From the NCBI GenBank assembly GCA_905221605.1, contig CAJNDS010002811.1:186001-250000 (forward strand): a stretch of 64,000 bases of DNA. Direction: 5' to 3'. The first letter of the stretch is position 1. Every line of letters begins with the position of its first letter. The stretch comes from Symbiodinium natans (Eukaryota; Sar; Dinophyceae; Suessiales; Symbiodiniaceae). The position numbers and the translations under genes are program-made. Shown piece by piece: positions 42,311 to 53,984 of this stretch. A model generated the notes under the pieces. The model ran no database searches and was not told where the DNA came from. It worked only from the letters and a program-made list of their open reading frames with translations.

Positions 42311-43014
42311 CTTTTTTCGTTTAAGCGAGCGCTCGCCTCCCATGCTCTGGCCCGTAGACTCCGTGGACTGGTGTGCTTGCACGTGGCGCTTCCGACTTGG
42401 CCCAGGTGGCATCAGATCACTTTGAAATGTCTGCCGCGAGCTCAGCATCTCTACTTCCCAAGCTTATATGCAGCCCAAATAGCTGAAGCAGAGGTTCTGC
42501 AAATGTAAATAAAGCCTGATTATGGAGATGTGCCGAAACGCCCAAGAGCCCGCAAACCGGCGCTCGTCTTCACCGGCACTTCTGTAGCAGTGTAGCCATG
42601 GCTATGAAGAAAAGCAGTGGCTCAACAGAGACACAGTAACACAGCCCAAAGAAATCCAGCTGAAAGCACAAGGACCAGGACCAGTCATGGTATGTACGTC
42701 TATTGCTAGGCTTGGACTCCATGTGTCAGCAAGAGACCTCTCTCTAAATGGAAAGAGGATTAGTCTGAGTCTGAGAGAACTTAATGCCATTTAAAAAAAG
42801 CCCAAGCACAGGTTCTGGAAATGGGTCCTGGCCTCGGCCCACTTGGCCTCAACTGCTTCGCAGCCCCGCTCAGCCCAGACCTAGGTTTTCACATTCGTCA
42901 GCACTTGCGGGTAAACCTCTTCCGCTGGAGACCAAGTAGACATCGCACGTCTACAGTGCGCCTGCAATGCCTGCATATGCCTGCATCAACAGCGCATGAT
43001 GGCATCAACAGCAC

Positions 43015-46000
43015 ATGACCTGCAGCCTGAGGCAAGTACTTGAACTACACTCGTCAATCGAGGCTGAGGGCTCCCACTCCCTTGCACATGGCTTGAGCAA
43101 ATACAAGAAGTGTATGCAAAGTATGCTGACTGTTGTGCACGTTGTGGCCGGCCTTGTCCTCACGTCATCGCCATGTCTCAAGAAGCGGACGGCATGTTCA
43201 AGAGGCTACGAGTGCCGATTCAAGATCTCAAAACGAGCATGATGGAGGACATGCTTTGCTTGCAACAAAGGTGTTATGGCCACCACGTAGCCATGTCGTA
43301 AGCCATGTGGCAGGACATACCGACCCTAGCCAGAGATGGCTACCTCATAATCTTCGATATTTTGAAAAAGGTTATGAAGGCTGAAACATGCACATGTGGG
43401 CAGACAGTTTCATGGCTTCGGGTATGCGACATATTCTTTCCGACCTGTTTTCAGGTGGCTTGTGTGGGCTACTGGCTGCTAAAGAAGCATCCTCGCTCCG
43501 GCATTCCCTTGGCAATCTACCCCACCTTGATGTGGCTTAGCTGCATATAAGCCAATGTCCACCCTTGATCGACCGGCTGTGACAAGCACGAGGCTCCTGT
43601 GGCTGGGCTCGCGCTACAAACGCAGGCCGTGTGGCGCATTAATTCGTCACCTCACGCGATCACGTGCTGAAGGATGTCACGTTCACGTTTTGGGGGTGAT
43701 GCTCCAATGCCTTCAGCCATGTTCAGGTATTGTGAATAGATTTCTCACCATGCAGTGTAGATGCGCAGAAGCACACGGCACTTCCATGTTCATTAGCTGT
43801 TGAAGGCTTTGGCTACTGAAGAAGACCGGTGATGGAGGAAGCGACACTCAAGGTGCCCAGCAAGCGACCTGAGTGCGACCTCACTCCCCCAGTAGCTGCA
43901 AGAAAGGCAAGCAGGCAACGACCCCTGACAAAAGCGCATGAAATCTGTGGAACGGTTTCTGAGCGACGCAGGCTGGCTGCTCCACGCAGATGCCTCCTAT
44001 GAGTCATGGCAGCCAGGTGGTCGCAGGTTGCGGGAAGTGGAGCACCTTCAACACGTACCAGAGTAATTTCTTCTCTAGGTTCCAGGTAGCCAGTCACAGG
44101 TCAACAGGGTATGAACCTCACATACGAGGAATTGCACGAGCAAGTTCCAAAAATCTTCACCACAAACATTCGTACGAAGACTGCCTCCGTGTGTACAGCT
44201 CTTCGGCTTGACACGGCTCCACGCGTTGCATTTTACTATAGATGGATCTGAAGGTGAGAAAATACAGCACACGGTTTCCAACAAACTAAGGACCTGGTCA
44301 ATGACTACGGGAACCGTCTCTTGCTCCAAGCACTGGCGAAATGCCGAAAACGAGACATGGACATCACTCGATGGTTCCGCTGACGCTAAGCCCAGGTAAT
44401 GCCATCGTGGGAAAGTTTCAGAAGGTGTTGCAAGATCAGCGAAGATTGGTCATGGCCTTGAAGGCATTTTCTTTCTGGACGCTTCAGCTGCAAGTTTTGT
44501 ACTCGAAATTCGCGAGCACTCTTTTCCTGGCGAGAAGAAGTGATTTTCTATTCATATTCGTAAAACGTTTCATTGTTCGTGGCTGAGGAGTGGCATTGTA
44601 ATCCCCTGGATTACCATCATTGCAACCGGCTTCTACATCGCCACGGCCGGAAAGCTCGTAACTGAAGGCCACCGCGCGCTCGCCGAGCAGAATATTCGAA
44701 CTTCATTATCGCTGCCCAGTTCGCAAATCCCCAGCCAAATGTTTTGCATAGTCTACATACGGATGTATATAGACATATTATGTGTATATATATGTATATA
44801 TATATATATATGGTCACCCCCATCCGCCCCTACCCGCCCCAAGACCACAGTTTATAAATATACATATATATATATATAGGTACATATATATAGATATAGA
44901 TATATGTACATATATATATATATACATGTTTGTATATATATATATATGTAATTTGTCTGGTCACTGTTAGTACCTTTAAAACAGGTTTAATGCCCGAATT
45001 ACACCCAGTATTGTTATGAAAGCTGTTCAAATTGCCTGGCGCACTTAAGGAGCAGAATCTTTCGGAAAAGAATTGGTCCGAATTCTGTTCATTCAGTCGA
45101 GAAGATGGGTTCGCCTGATATTATTGCTATTTAAGTCATTTAACAGTTTGACGGCCGCAATTCTACTAGTATGATTTATGTCAGTTAAGATATCTCGCGT
45201 ATGTGTTGTGGGATTGTGGGGTGTATGAGTACGAGCCTCATTTTCATGGGAGAGGTGTGGTCTTGGGAGGGCCAGGGGGCGATCTTTTATGTATATACAT
45301 ATTTATGTAAATGAAAACATATACACGCTACTTCACGACAGTGTGATGCATAAAAACGTTCCAAGCCTTGATTTCGAACCCCTTGCCTATAGGTAGGGGT
45401 GCTGCAGGTTCTTCCCGATCTTGCCACGGGGCCTGATTTCTTGGATTATCTGTTATCAAGCCGAAGCATTGTGATTCATTTCAATCAGCCCTCCAAAGTA
45501 TAATGATTATCATATAATCGTGCCTATGTCGGTGCCTTCGCAAATCACCTTCTTAGGGAATTCACAAAGCTGCGGCCTAGTGGTGACATCCATCTCGCCT
45601 TCAGTGAACACGTCACACCTGACTTCTTCTTATATTTAGGTTTTACCACGTGAGGCATCAGGCTAGCATTGCGAGGCGAGCTTTCCTTGGGATCATTTTT
45701 GGCGACCATCAATTTGTACAAAGCCACTTGTCAGCGGTCGATTGGTGGCGAGTGGATCTATTGCAAAGAAGATGCGTGCTCGTAGTGCGGACCATTTCGT
45801 GGGGCCCACGCGATTCCCATTGCTTGTGCAGAAACTGAGGATCTGGGTGACCGGTTTGATGGGAAGCTTGGCAGCATCTGAAGCTTGCAGGACCACGCTC
45901 CTCAGTGAAAAATGAAAACGGGCATCAGCCACAGTCGAAAAAGACTTGTGACGCTACGAACGCGTGCTCAACGATTCCTTCGGTTTCATACCAGCCCAAG

Positions 46001-49000
46001 TGCTTGGCTAGACATGGCTGGAGCGAGGCTGTTGAGATCACTTTCGTGCAGCCTTAAGGATCTATGCCGACTTCGAGGCCCTGTCTGAGGTCATTGATCC
46101 TTTGTCCGCCAGGAGCTGAATATTTGACGTCGACACAATCGCATTTTCCTCACATCCTGACGCCCCATGCCAGGTCCTCACAGTACAGTTCAACTTGGAA
46201 ACGGATCTGCCGCAGCGGATGGAAGCACACGAAGCACACGAGCAGTAGCTTGGACGGGTTGGGCTGTCACCGAACCTCGTTAATCTGAGCTTTCTTGTGG
46301 TGGGGAGGCATCATGCTTTCCGAACATTGGTCTGGCTCCAGGTACCTTGCAAAGTATTTTGCAGAACAATCTGCGCCTGCTGCACCTGTTTTTTCCGACA
46401 GCGTGTACGAAGCTTGCCTCATAATGACCTGTCTTTGTTTCGTCGTCTTGCATGATCATCGTGGAGCAGAGACAAGTGTTGAGGACACGGTGCCCATCTT
46501 CCTCAGCGATGCAACCCGGCAAGTTGCCGCAGCGAAGGCATCTAAGCATGTCCTGGGACTGCAGGTAAAGATCCGTACATCGCGACCGCCACCTGCCGGG
46601 CTCGCGTGCAGGCGGCAAAGCAAAGCACACGACAATGATGTGTGAACAGTTCTGCAGTACTTCTGACTTGTATGCCGCATGTGGCGCCCGAAGGGACCAG
46701 GACTTCAACCCTTCCGACACTCCCAAGTCTCCACGAGCCATGGCTGCAGTTAGCACTCCCCAAGCTGCAGCCATGCAAGCTTGGCACAACCATTGGCAGC
46801 CTGCAAGTGTCAGATCCGTGCTGTTGAGGACTTAGCAAGCCGTTGTCAGCCCGCGTGGAGCAAGGCAGCGGGAATCCAAGAGTGTCAGCCAAGAGATGCC
46901 ACGAGCGAATTAAGGAAAGTGAGGTTAAACAACAGCAAGAGAGCAAAGCTCCGATCAATCACACAAACACACAAACTTCCCCCCAAACAACAAAACACCG
47001 GCAACTGCACCGGCAGAATCACGAGGCTCACAGCCAGGAGCCCAATAGGAGCTATCTCTAGATGGAGAGATGGAGGCAGCGTTGCAGAGATGCTACGAAG
47101 AGACTCTTTCGTACAGTTGCCACTTCAGATGCAATGCTCAGCCCCATGACCAGAGAGCAAGAGAGAAAGCAACAAAAGGAGACATTTTTGTATGTGTGCC
47201 AGATGGTTCCCCCTTACTCAAGACCGACAAATCTTAAACTTCCAAGCCTTGGGTATGCAAATGGTGGAATGGCAAAAGGCGTGTGCATGGAGCTGAGCTG
47301 CTCTGTGAGCCAGAACACACAGCATCCTCATACTTGCTGCAACTCTTGCTCAGGGACAACTGGGTTTGACAGGTGAGTGGTCCGGGGGCCAGCACGACTT
47401 TTTAAGACCGGGGGGGCGGCCTTGTCTAAGACTCGGACAGCTCACATGGGGTTCTCCTTCCACGGACGGCTCTGCAGGTGGTGTGCTGTGTCAAAACTTT
47501 CGTCCCAGTGTTGCGTATGAGTATTCGGAATCATGATCACCATTCTTCTTATCCGAGGCTTGATCTGCGTAACCGGTCCGCCCGGCTGCGGAAAGACGAG
47601 TCTCCTCTCCCTAATCACAAAGGACTGTCCCTCGGCACTTGATGGGCAGATGGTGCCAGATATGCCGGTGACATGTCAATGTTCCAGCCAAATATGTTCT
47701 ACAGATTCCACGGCAATTTGGCTTTGAGGGAGCCTGCTCTGCTTGTAGCAGCCAGCTTTCAAGTCCTCATTTAAAACCTGCAGGTCTGCCAGCCTCCGGC
47801 GAGGTCAGACTACCTCCACACCTCCGAGTTGTCCGTGTTTCTTCTGAGCCTTCCTTCGTGAAGTCAATGGGCTTGTTCCGCGGCAAATTTTGAGAGACCA
47901 GGGTCTGCTCATTTTATCTAGTTTTGGGCGAGTTTGGGGCACGCCAGAATCCATAACGTGGCGCCAAGCTCAGGTATGCCAACTTGGTGCTGCAGCCTTA
48001 GCATCGTTCAATATAGTTTAGCTGTTTGGCAGCAGCACACCTTCTATCCATGCAGGTGCGGTACTAGCAAGATAGCTCTTGTGGCTGCGTCTGTTGTGAA
48101 AAGTCTGCTCCATCCATGGATGAGGTTCGGCGTGTTGTCTGCAGAGGGGTATCACACCTATACCAACCCTGAGCGGGTGACTTGCTGAGCGGAACCGGTA
48201 TACCCGCATTTGGCAAGCTCAAGACGAATCTCCAGGTGTGTGTTGCCAAGTTCTGTGGTCAGGTCGGCCGAATTCTGCGACGCCTCTCCCTGCATCATTC
48301 CTGGATCTTTCATGCTGTGATGAAGGCCCCAGACATATCAAGCCAAGTAGCCGCACTGCACATGTCGTGCATCTACAGCCACATCGACCTGGCTGAACCG
48401 GTCTTCTTGGCCCAGCCTGTATAGCCCTGTCGGCCATGCACAGCTGGCCTAGAAGCTCACCCTTATGACCAGATGATCTCGCACCCGCGCAGCCCAGATC
48501 TTCACACCTGCTGTGCAGCACAGCACAGATCACAAGCAGCGCATGCTGCATTCTGAGCAGGATTGTCTTCAAGAGGAAGAGCAGGAGGAGCTCCATCAAT
48601 TGCCTGAGGAGGAGGAAGACGTCTTCAAGGCCCAATGCGGTTCGTCACGATGTCGCTTTGATGAAACATGCACTTCTGCATATGCAGCGCAGACGAGGAA
48701 ATGGAAAGAGTCATGAAAGAGCATGAGGAGGCAGCCACAGCGGCAGCCACAGCACGGGCGTGTCAGGGCGTGACAGAATGCAGCAAAGCATGACTTGGAA
48801 GATGCCGGAATCCTGGAAAATTAGTACTTTAGTTCTCAGGCTTCGACCTTGGAAGACCCGGAGTTCGAGCTGCAGCAGGTTGAAGTCATGTCTGCTTGTC
48901 TGCCTCCTTTGAACAAGCCATGTGGTGCCACCGTTCCTCGCGTGAGGACCACCTCAGACACTGGTATGATTGCATGAGCAAAAGCGAAGCCAAGCGACTG

Positions 49001-50238
49001 CATCTGGCCAGAGCCTTCATCGCCAGCCCAGAGGTGCGGCGAATTGCTGCGAGCATGGAAATCGCATTGAGAGAGAGAGAGAGAGAGAGAGAGAGTGCCC
49101 ATGTGCGCCTGTGCAAGCTCCACTCAGATGGTTGAAATTCTTTCACAGTGCATGTGTGTGCAGGTGCTCATTCTGCATGCACCCCTGGACGACCTGGATG
49201 TGGGGTTGGCGAAGGATGGAGACTCAACAATTGCGATTGCACCTGAGCCGCGCACAAGTCACAAGCACCAATGCTGGCACCTCATAGGACCTGCTACTCT
49301 TGATGCGAGAGTTCGTGGATGAGAGAGGCAGGTCCTCCCCTTTGGTTGTGGAAGTAGTAGCCCATGACCGGCGTCTGAGAACTCAGCTGTATGTGTACGA
49401 AATGCATGACACACAGATGGCTAAGAGTTCGTGCACAAGATTGCGCAAACCAGGGGTTGCCCTGGATCCTGCTACGAAGAACTGCCGCTGCAAACGGAGC
49501 GTGCTTTTTGGATGCACTGCCAGTAATTGCCCATGTGTCTTGGGGCATTGGGGGTGGGTAGATAAGAGGCACTGTTCGTGTGGGAGTGACTACAGCGGTG
49601 GCCACAGGCAACAGCTGCTGCACAATGCGCTCAGGTTCTTCTCTGCAAAGGATACGGAGATGCGCTTCCGCTGCAGAGAGCCGCGCTTTTCCTGATTGCT
49701 TCATGCTGCAGATACGCCACCCACCGTCTGTTTCTGTATTCGCAGATGTTGCCTCGTAGTTACGCAATGTACAATCTGGCAAATTGTGAGCACCTTGATT
49801 GTTGCAAAACACAGGCCGCGGGCCTGGGTTCTTGCATTCTATTCTAGGATTCCTACTTGCTGCAGACTCTCTGCAGACCGCCGGCTGACAGTGCACGGGC
49901 TAAGATGTCAACTGCTCTGAGTCGCTGAGGTGCAGACAAATTGCCGATTTTACGTGCGCACTAGGCAGATGACAGTCAGGTCTTGCATTCCGGGGCACCT
50001 TCACGGGCATAGGGGCATACTTGCAGGCAGTGACACAGTCGCCCTCAGCCTAGACCCAAGAATAGAGACGAAAGATGGCGGCCGTGGCCTCAGCATGGTG
50101 GCAGGTGCGATGGCCAAGAGCGTCAGTGCCGCTGTCGAGGTTGGCTCTGGACTTGTGGTGAGGGCGGCTGAGAGCTTCTTGAGAGCTCAACGCAACCTCT
50201 CGCAGTCCCATTTTGCGTTTTCAAAATACGCCGGGTGA
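43015..50238 (+). CDS. ABC transporter-like protein with degenerate nucleotide-binding domain (many exons)
   Basis: Membrane transporter of the ABC superfamily. N-terminal exons: about 43185-43270 (KRLRVPIQDLKTSMMEDM), about 43455-43545 (membrane, GYWLLKKHPRSGIPLAIYP), 43832 to about 43990, about 44104-44190 (YEELHEQVPKIFTTNIRTKT), about 44290-44390 (KDLVNDYGNRLLLQALAK), about 44397-44490, and 44587-44692 (IVIPWITIIATGFYIATAGK). Middle: about 45962-46010, 46042-46100 and 46130-46245 (AFSSHPDAPCQVLTVQFNLE). Nucleotide-binding domain: Walker A GPPGCGKTS (exon 47558 to about 47650); VRLPPHLRVVRVSSEP (47784 to about 47890, Q-loop region); signature-like SEAKRLHLARAFIASPE (to 49033) joined to VLILHAPLDDLD (from 49164; Walker B Asp and catalytic Glu are His and Ala); H-loop VAHDRR (about 49350). 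The last exon ends TGA at 50238. Several exons are unplaced, and a single gene is inferred. Confidence 0.6.
44772..44952. repeat. (TA)/(TATG)/(TACA)n AT-rich microsatellites
   Basis: Three TATATA/TATG blocks, in an intron of the ABC-like gene. The Tyr/Ile-rich frames on both strands are artefacts. Confidence 0.95.
44960..45950. other. Long intron of the ABC-like gene, AT-rich
   Basis: No + strand exon seen. Two overlapping - strand frames (45545-45727, with KPKYKKKSGVTCSLKARW, and 45693-45932) look somewhat protein-like and could be a decayed mobile-element or foreign insertion on the opposite strand, but no family is recognisable. Confidence 0.35.
49067..49096. repeat. (GA)n microsatellite in an ABC intron
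   Basis: Lies in intron 49034-49163, which separates the ABC signature exon from the Walker B exon. Confidence 0.95.
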
Positions 50239-50539
50239 CTCACAAAGAATTGAGTCCTCAACAGTTCGGCTGTTTCACGAACAAAGTGTCGACCCGTACA
50301 CCAGACGACGGGCGAAAACAGTGAGTGGGGGCAGACACCCTTACGGCTGGGTCGAGCATAGTCGGGACATGAAGCGGCAAGCACGTCAACTGCATGTAAA
50401 GGCGAGCACTTGCGCCACGCTGCATATATACCACAATCTCCGCTGCCATACTTATGCACTCAAATCCCAGACAGTATGCGAGGCACGAAACGGCGGGGTG
50501 AGAGGAGGGCTCTTGACTCTTGCCGACTCTTCTTGGCGG

Positions 50540-51604
50540 ATGGCGGGCCGCTCGAACCGCACGCCTCAGCCCTGGGAGGAGAAGCGCCAGCAGACGGAGA
50601 GGTTGGTGAACCAATGCATTCAATGCATTGACACCACAAGATCTTCAGCTCTCGTCTCCGGAGCTGAAGGCCTTAAAGCAGAGGTTGCGGGAGAGATGGC
50701 GGAAAACGGCGAGACCGAGGAGGCCCTGAACCAAACAGAACCTCTAACAGAAGCTCCTGGAAAAGCAGAGATGGCCTACACCTTCGAAGCCCGAAGGCAG
50801 TTCCAACAGGTCATGGCAAAGCAACAGAGGGCCTCAGACGAGCGAAGGTTCTTTGCAGCTGAGAAAGGTTCGGGCTTGCCAAGTTGTCGTTTAGGCCCAA
50901 CCTCCCTGAGTGCACCAAACGGACTCCGGGGTCATTTTCACAACAGTGTGGGGGTGAGATCGGCCTACGGAAGTCACCGCTGGCCCCAATCTTTGCACGT
51001 GAAGTGGGATGGCTCACACATCGACCATACCTTAGCAGAGGAGTCTAAACCAAACCCAAAGATGTCAAAGATGAATGCTGCAACCCGTGCCCGGCAGTTC
51101 AGCTGCTACTTCGGTTCTCACGATTCCTTTGCTGCTAAGCGTGACAAAGCGGCACAGGAGTACGCAGATGCAGGCCCCTACAGGGAACCCACCAATCCAG
51201 AGTTCCGGGAAGACATTCCGCAGCGCCACGGCAAGTTTGGTCGCCGAGCTTTCAACGCTCAAGTCGGCTTCCGTCATTACGAGAATCCACATGGCATCAG
51301 TGAGATTGACAACAAGCCACAGGAAGACTTCCGTCGAGAGCAGGAGCGGGTGGAGGAGTTTCTAGACCGATCTTTGCCTCCGCGCCAGGCCCAGCACTTC
51401 AAGCAGTACATGCCTAAGGCCGAGGCGCCGCAGAAGTTCGAGGACATGAGCACACGGAAAAGGATCAACGATGGCATCGGTGGTGGCCAGAAGACAAGCT
51501 CGCTAGGCTATGGGCAGATGAGGTTTTCCGACGACAAAGACTTCAAGTTGTATGCACGACCACTTAACACAAGTCAGATGGATCGGGCCGTTCCGATCTC
51601 ATGA
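50540..51604 (+). CDS. Intronless 354-aa hypothetical protein
   Basis: One uninterrupted frame, the clearest single-exon gene here. ATG at 50540 is preferred (MAGRSNRTPQPWEEKRQQTE) because the upstream part of the open frame (from 50213) overlaps the end of the ABC-like gene and has poor composition. The protein is hydrophilic, without signal peptide or membrane segment. Its N-terminus is Glu/Gln-rich and helical, the middle has Gly/Ser/His-rich stretches, and the C-terminus has repeated Arg/Glu helices (EDFRREQERVEEFLDRSLPP) and short conserved-looking motifs (RINDGIGGGQKTSSLGYGQM, FKLYARPL). No catalytic motif is visible. I do not recognise it; the look is of a structural or scaffold (possibly axonemal or cytoskeletal) protein, but that is a guess. 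Confidence 0.85.
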   Translation: MAGRSNRTPQPWEEKRQQTERLVNQCIQCIDTTRSSALVSGAEGLKAEVAGEMAENGETEEALNQTEPLTEAPGKAEMAYTFEARRQFQQVMAKQQRASDERRFFAAEKGSGLPSCRLGPTSLSAPNGLRGHFHNSVGVRSAYGSHRWPQSLHVKWDGSHIDHTLAEESKPNPKMSKMNAATRARQFSCYFGSHDSFAAKRDKAAQEYADAGPYREPTNPEFREDIPQRHGKFGRRAFNAQVGFRHYENPHGISEIDNKPQEDFRREQERVEEFLDRSLPPRQAQHFKQYMPKAEAPQKFEDMSTRKRINDGIGGGQKTSSLGYGQMRFSDDKDFKLYARPLNTSQMDRAVPIS

Positions 51605-52356
51605 CTTACGACAGACTTGCAGCCACACGAACTGCCAAGCAGCAAATGTGGAATTGCAACACAACTCATGGCTTGCCTTCTCTGCGATGTCCTCAGCGTC
51701 TCACCCACAAATAAGTCTGCCAAAATGGCAGAAGCGAGGAGGCGGTATGTAGTGTTGCCGAAAACAGTCCCTTTCGGCTAGCTCTTCTAGGTCCCTGCAT
51801 CAGCCTTGTGCACGTGCTCTACAATTGCAATCCGAAAGCTTGCCCGACCATTCACAGCCTGCCAGCCGTTGGCTTGCCAGATCTAGTCAGCCGGCCTGCG
51901 AACATCGCGGCGGTTTGGACTGAGCGAAGTGCGTTGCAAGTCGTCTCTAAGAGCAGAAACGAGACTTCCCAGGGGCAACTTGGCAAGCTGGTCATTGCAC
52001 CCTCTCTTCATTCCATAGACATAGAACCAAGCAATGAAGCATCCTTGTCGTCACATTGCCACTTCTTTAGTTGCCAGGCAAAAGGCCGGCAAATTTATGA
52101 CAAATAATGCTGCAACCGGGGCTTCAGGACCCTCGCGCCCTGAAGGGTGCAGGAGCGCCCTGGTCCGTGCCGCAGCAGTGCCAGGCTAGTGAGCGATTGC
52201 GTGTAGGCGTGTACTGCTGCGTTCACAGGCCTGATTGTTGGATCGATCGTGTTGTGCCATTGTACCTTGCTTACATCTGCCTTCGCTGCCTCAGGACTAG
52301 TGGTTGAGGTGTTGCTTCATCTTACGTAAGCTTTAAAACTCTAAGGACTGCGGAGG

Positions 52357-52581
52357 TCAGCCCCTGGGCTTCAGTAGCTTCTTGATATCGTAATTGCGAG
52401 AGCTTTGCAAAATCGTTCTTATTGCTTGGTTGTACGTTGCTACGGCTGCTACGTTTTCTTGTTTGATTTCGGCTTCCTTTGCAACTTGTCTTTCAAGAAC
52501 CGAATAGTTCGTCGCAACGGGCGACGTCAAGCGACAGGATGGAAACCAGCAGCCTTCAATGACTAGCAGGAGGTTGTACAC
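52357..52581 (-). CDS. Possible 74-aa small protein, opposite strand
   Basis: ATG frame on the minus strand, in a gene-free stretch. It begins hydrophobic (MYNLLLVIEGCW) and continues as a helical, Ala/Glu/Gln-rich segment ending KKLLKPRG*. If real, it would be the only - strand gene in the window. No family recognised; it could be a fragment of a mobile element. Confidence 0.25.
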   Translation of the reverse strand: MYNLLLVIEGCWFPSCRLTSPVATNYSVLERQVAKEAEIKQENVAAVATYNQAIRTILQSSRNYDIKKLLKPRG

Positions 52582-53111
52582 CGCCGCTCATGTGCCTCTT
52601 TGAGTGTGGGTATGTGTGCTCCGTGCGACGGTATGATTTCAAAGAGGACATTGAGATTCCTTATGAAAATGTGTGAGATAAAAAAAAGGGTTTCTATTGC
52701 AATGTACGAATGTAGGACATGTAGAAGGGACAGCTGTTCCTTTCAAAAGCATAATATAGAGGCTCTCCGACGACATTCTAGATGAAAGGCACGCTCTGGC
52801 GGGCAATGCCGAAAGCATGTGCTACATTGAGCACATGTTGTTAAAAGCACAGCAACGTCTAACAAAGAGGTTTACGTAGCTGGAAAATATAGCAATCCAT
52901 AGAGGAAAGAGCTGCCTGATAGTCACTTGTGGTCGATGGTGTTCGCATTGACTGATTGTGCTTTTCTTGTTTCTGATGTCTTGGGCTTACTTTTTGTCAT
53001 GATTCTCTTGGAATGTATTCCATGCAGGGTTGAGACGATGGTGGTGTTTATGTTTCATTTGTTTTAAGGGAAGTTACATGGTCCCTTAAGATAATCCCTT
53101 GCATTCTTTAC

Positions 53112-53170
53112 GTAAGTATGGGCCCTTGGGTTTTGTAGGGTATACAAGGGGTATAAGGGCCCATATTAAC
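53112..53170. repeat. Short hairpin, TATGGGCCCTT arms
   Basis: Left arm GTAAGTATGGGCCCTT (53112-53127) pairs with right arm AAGGGCCCATATTAAC (53155-53170), 13 of 16 positions. Inner CCCTTG...ACAAGG pairing continues the stem. Position and size fit a solo miniature element. Confidence 0.6.
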
Positions 53171-53984
53171 CTGCCTGCTTGCTTGTCTGCTTGCTTGCGC
53201 GCGCTTTTCCCCAAGAGGCGCGTCAAGTCTCTTTCGAACATACGTATGTTGGGTGAGGAGGGGAGTGTGGAGACACGTGAAATGTAGTCGGATGTGGAGA
53301 ATGGAGAAGAGAGAGACTATGAGGGTGGCGTTCAGAGGCCACGTGAAGCGAACTCAGAGAAGTGAGGCAAAGATTGCCAGTCCAATGCTTGATTGTTTCA
53401 ACTTTGGGGCCCACCGCAGTTCATGCGGTGGCTTGGTTGTCCCTCGGGGGAAAATGGCGGAGTAGCTTCCGATGATCGAAAAGTGATGTGTAGTGGACCA
53501 GCAGTCCTTGCCGGCACTTGTCGAGGAAGTGCATGTACGGAGGGATGGAGGGTCATATGGGGTTGCTAATGCCGTGGGGATGGGCCCCATGATTGAAAGC
53601 TCCAGCTGGAGGCTGCACGGCCGGCCAGGCTGAGACACGACTGACATAACAGCAAAAGCCGTGCCGGACACAGGCAGAAGGCTGTAGAGAAAGCTGCTTT
53701 CTTAGGCTTCCAGGGTTTTTTGAAGTCTGAGTCTATGCGAGCTGCCGGAACTTTACACCCCTCAAAGCATGGCAAAAGACAGCACAGGTACAGTAGCCCC
53801 ATGTCGTCAGGTCAAGGCCATGCGCCGGGAGTACTCGTAAGCGATATTGCCCTTGAATTTGGGCATGACGCCTTCGAGGACAGACAGATGTTGCAGTTGC
53901 TTCGAGTTGCTGCGAGTTGCTCTGGATACGGAATTTGCAGGACAATGACGTGGGAATAAGGCTGGTTTTTTTGTGTTGCTCAGG

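Larger units (their letters stand above)
51610..53975. other. Long intergenic region, mostly empty
   Basis: AT-richer from about 52300 to 53150. One - strand ATG frame (52357-52581, 74 aa, with VLERQVAKEAEIKQENVAAV) looks somewhat protein-like but is isolated. + frames at 51808-52107 and 53720-53959 show no motif. A small hairpin lies at 53112-53170. Confidence 0.4.

Noticed and set aside
44772-44952. AT-rich block considered as a replication origin or matrix attachment site
   Set aside because: It is a simple (TA)n-type microsatellite in an intron; nothing else supports an origin.
46280-46789. 169-codon minus-strand frame within the ABC-like gene
   Set aside because: No domain, and opposite to the strand on which the ABC exons read; treated as a shadow.
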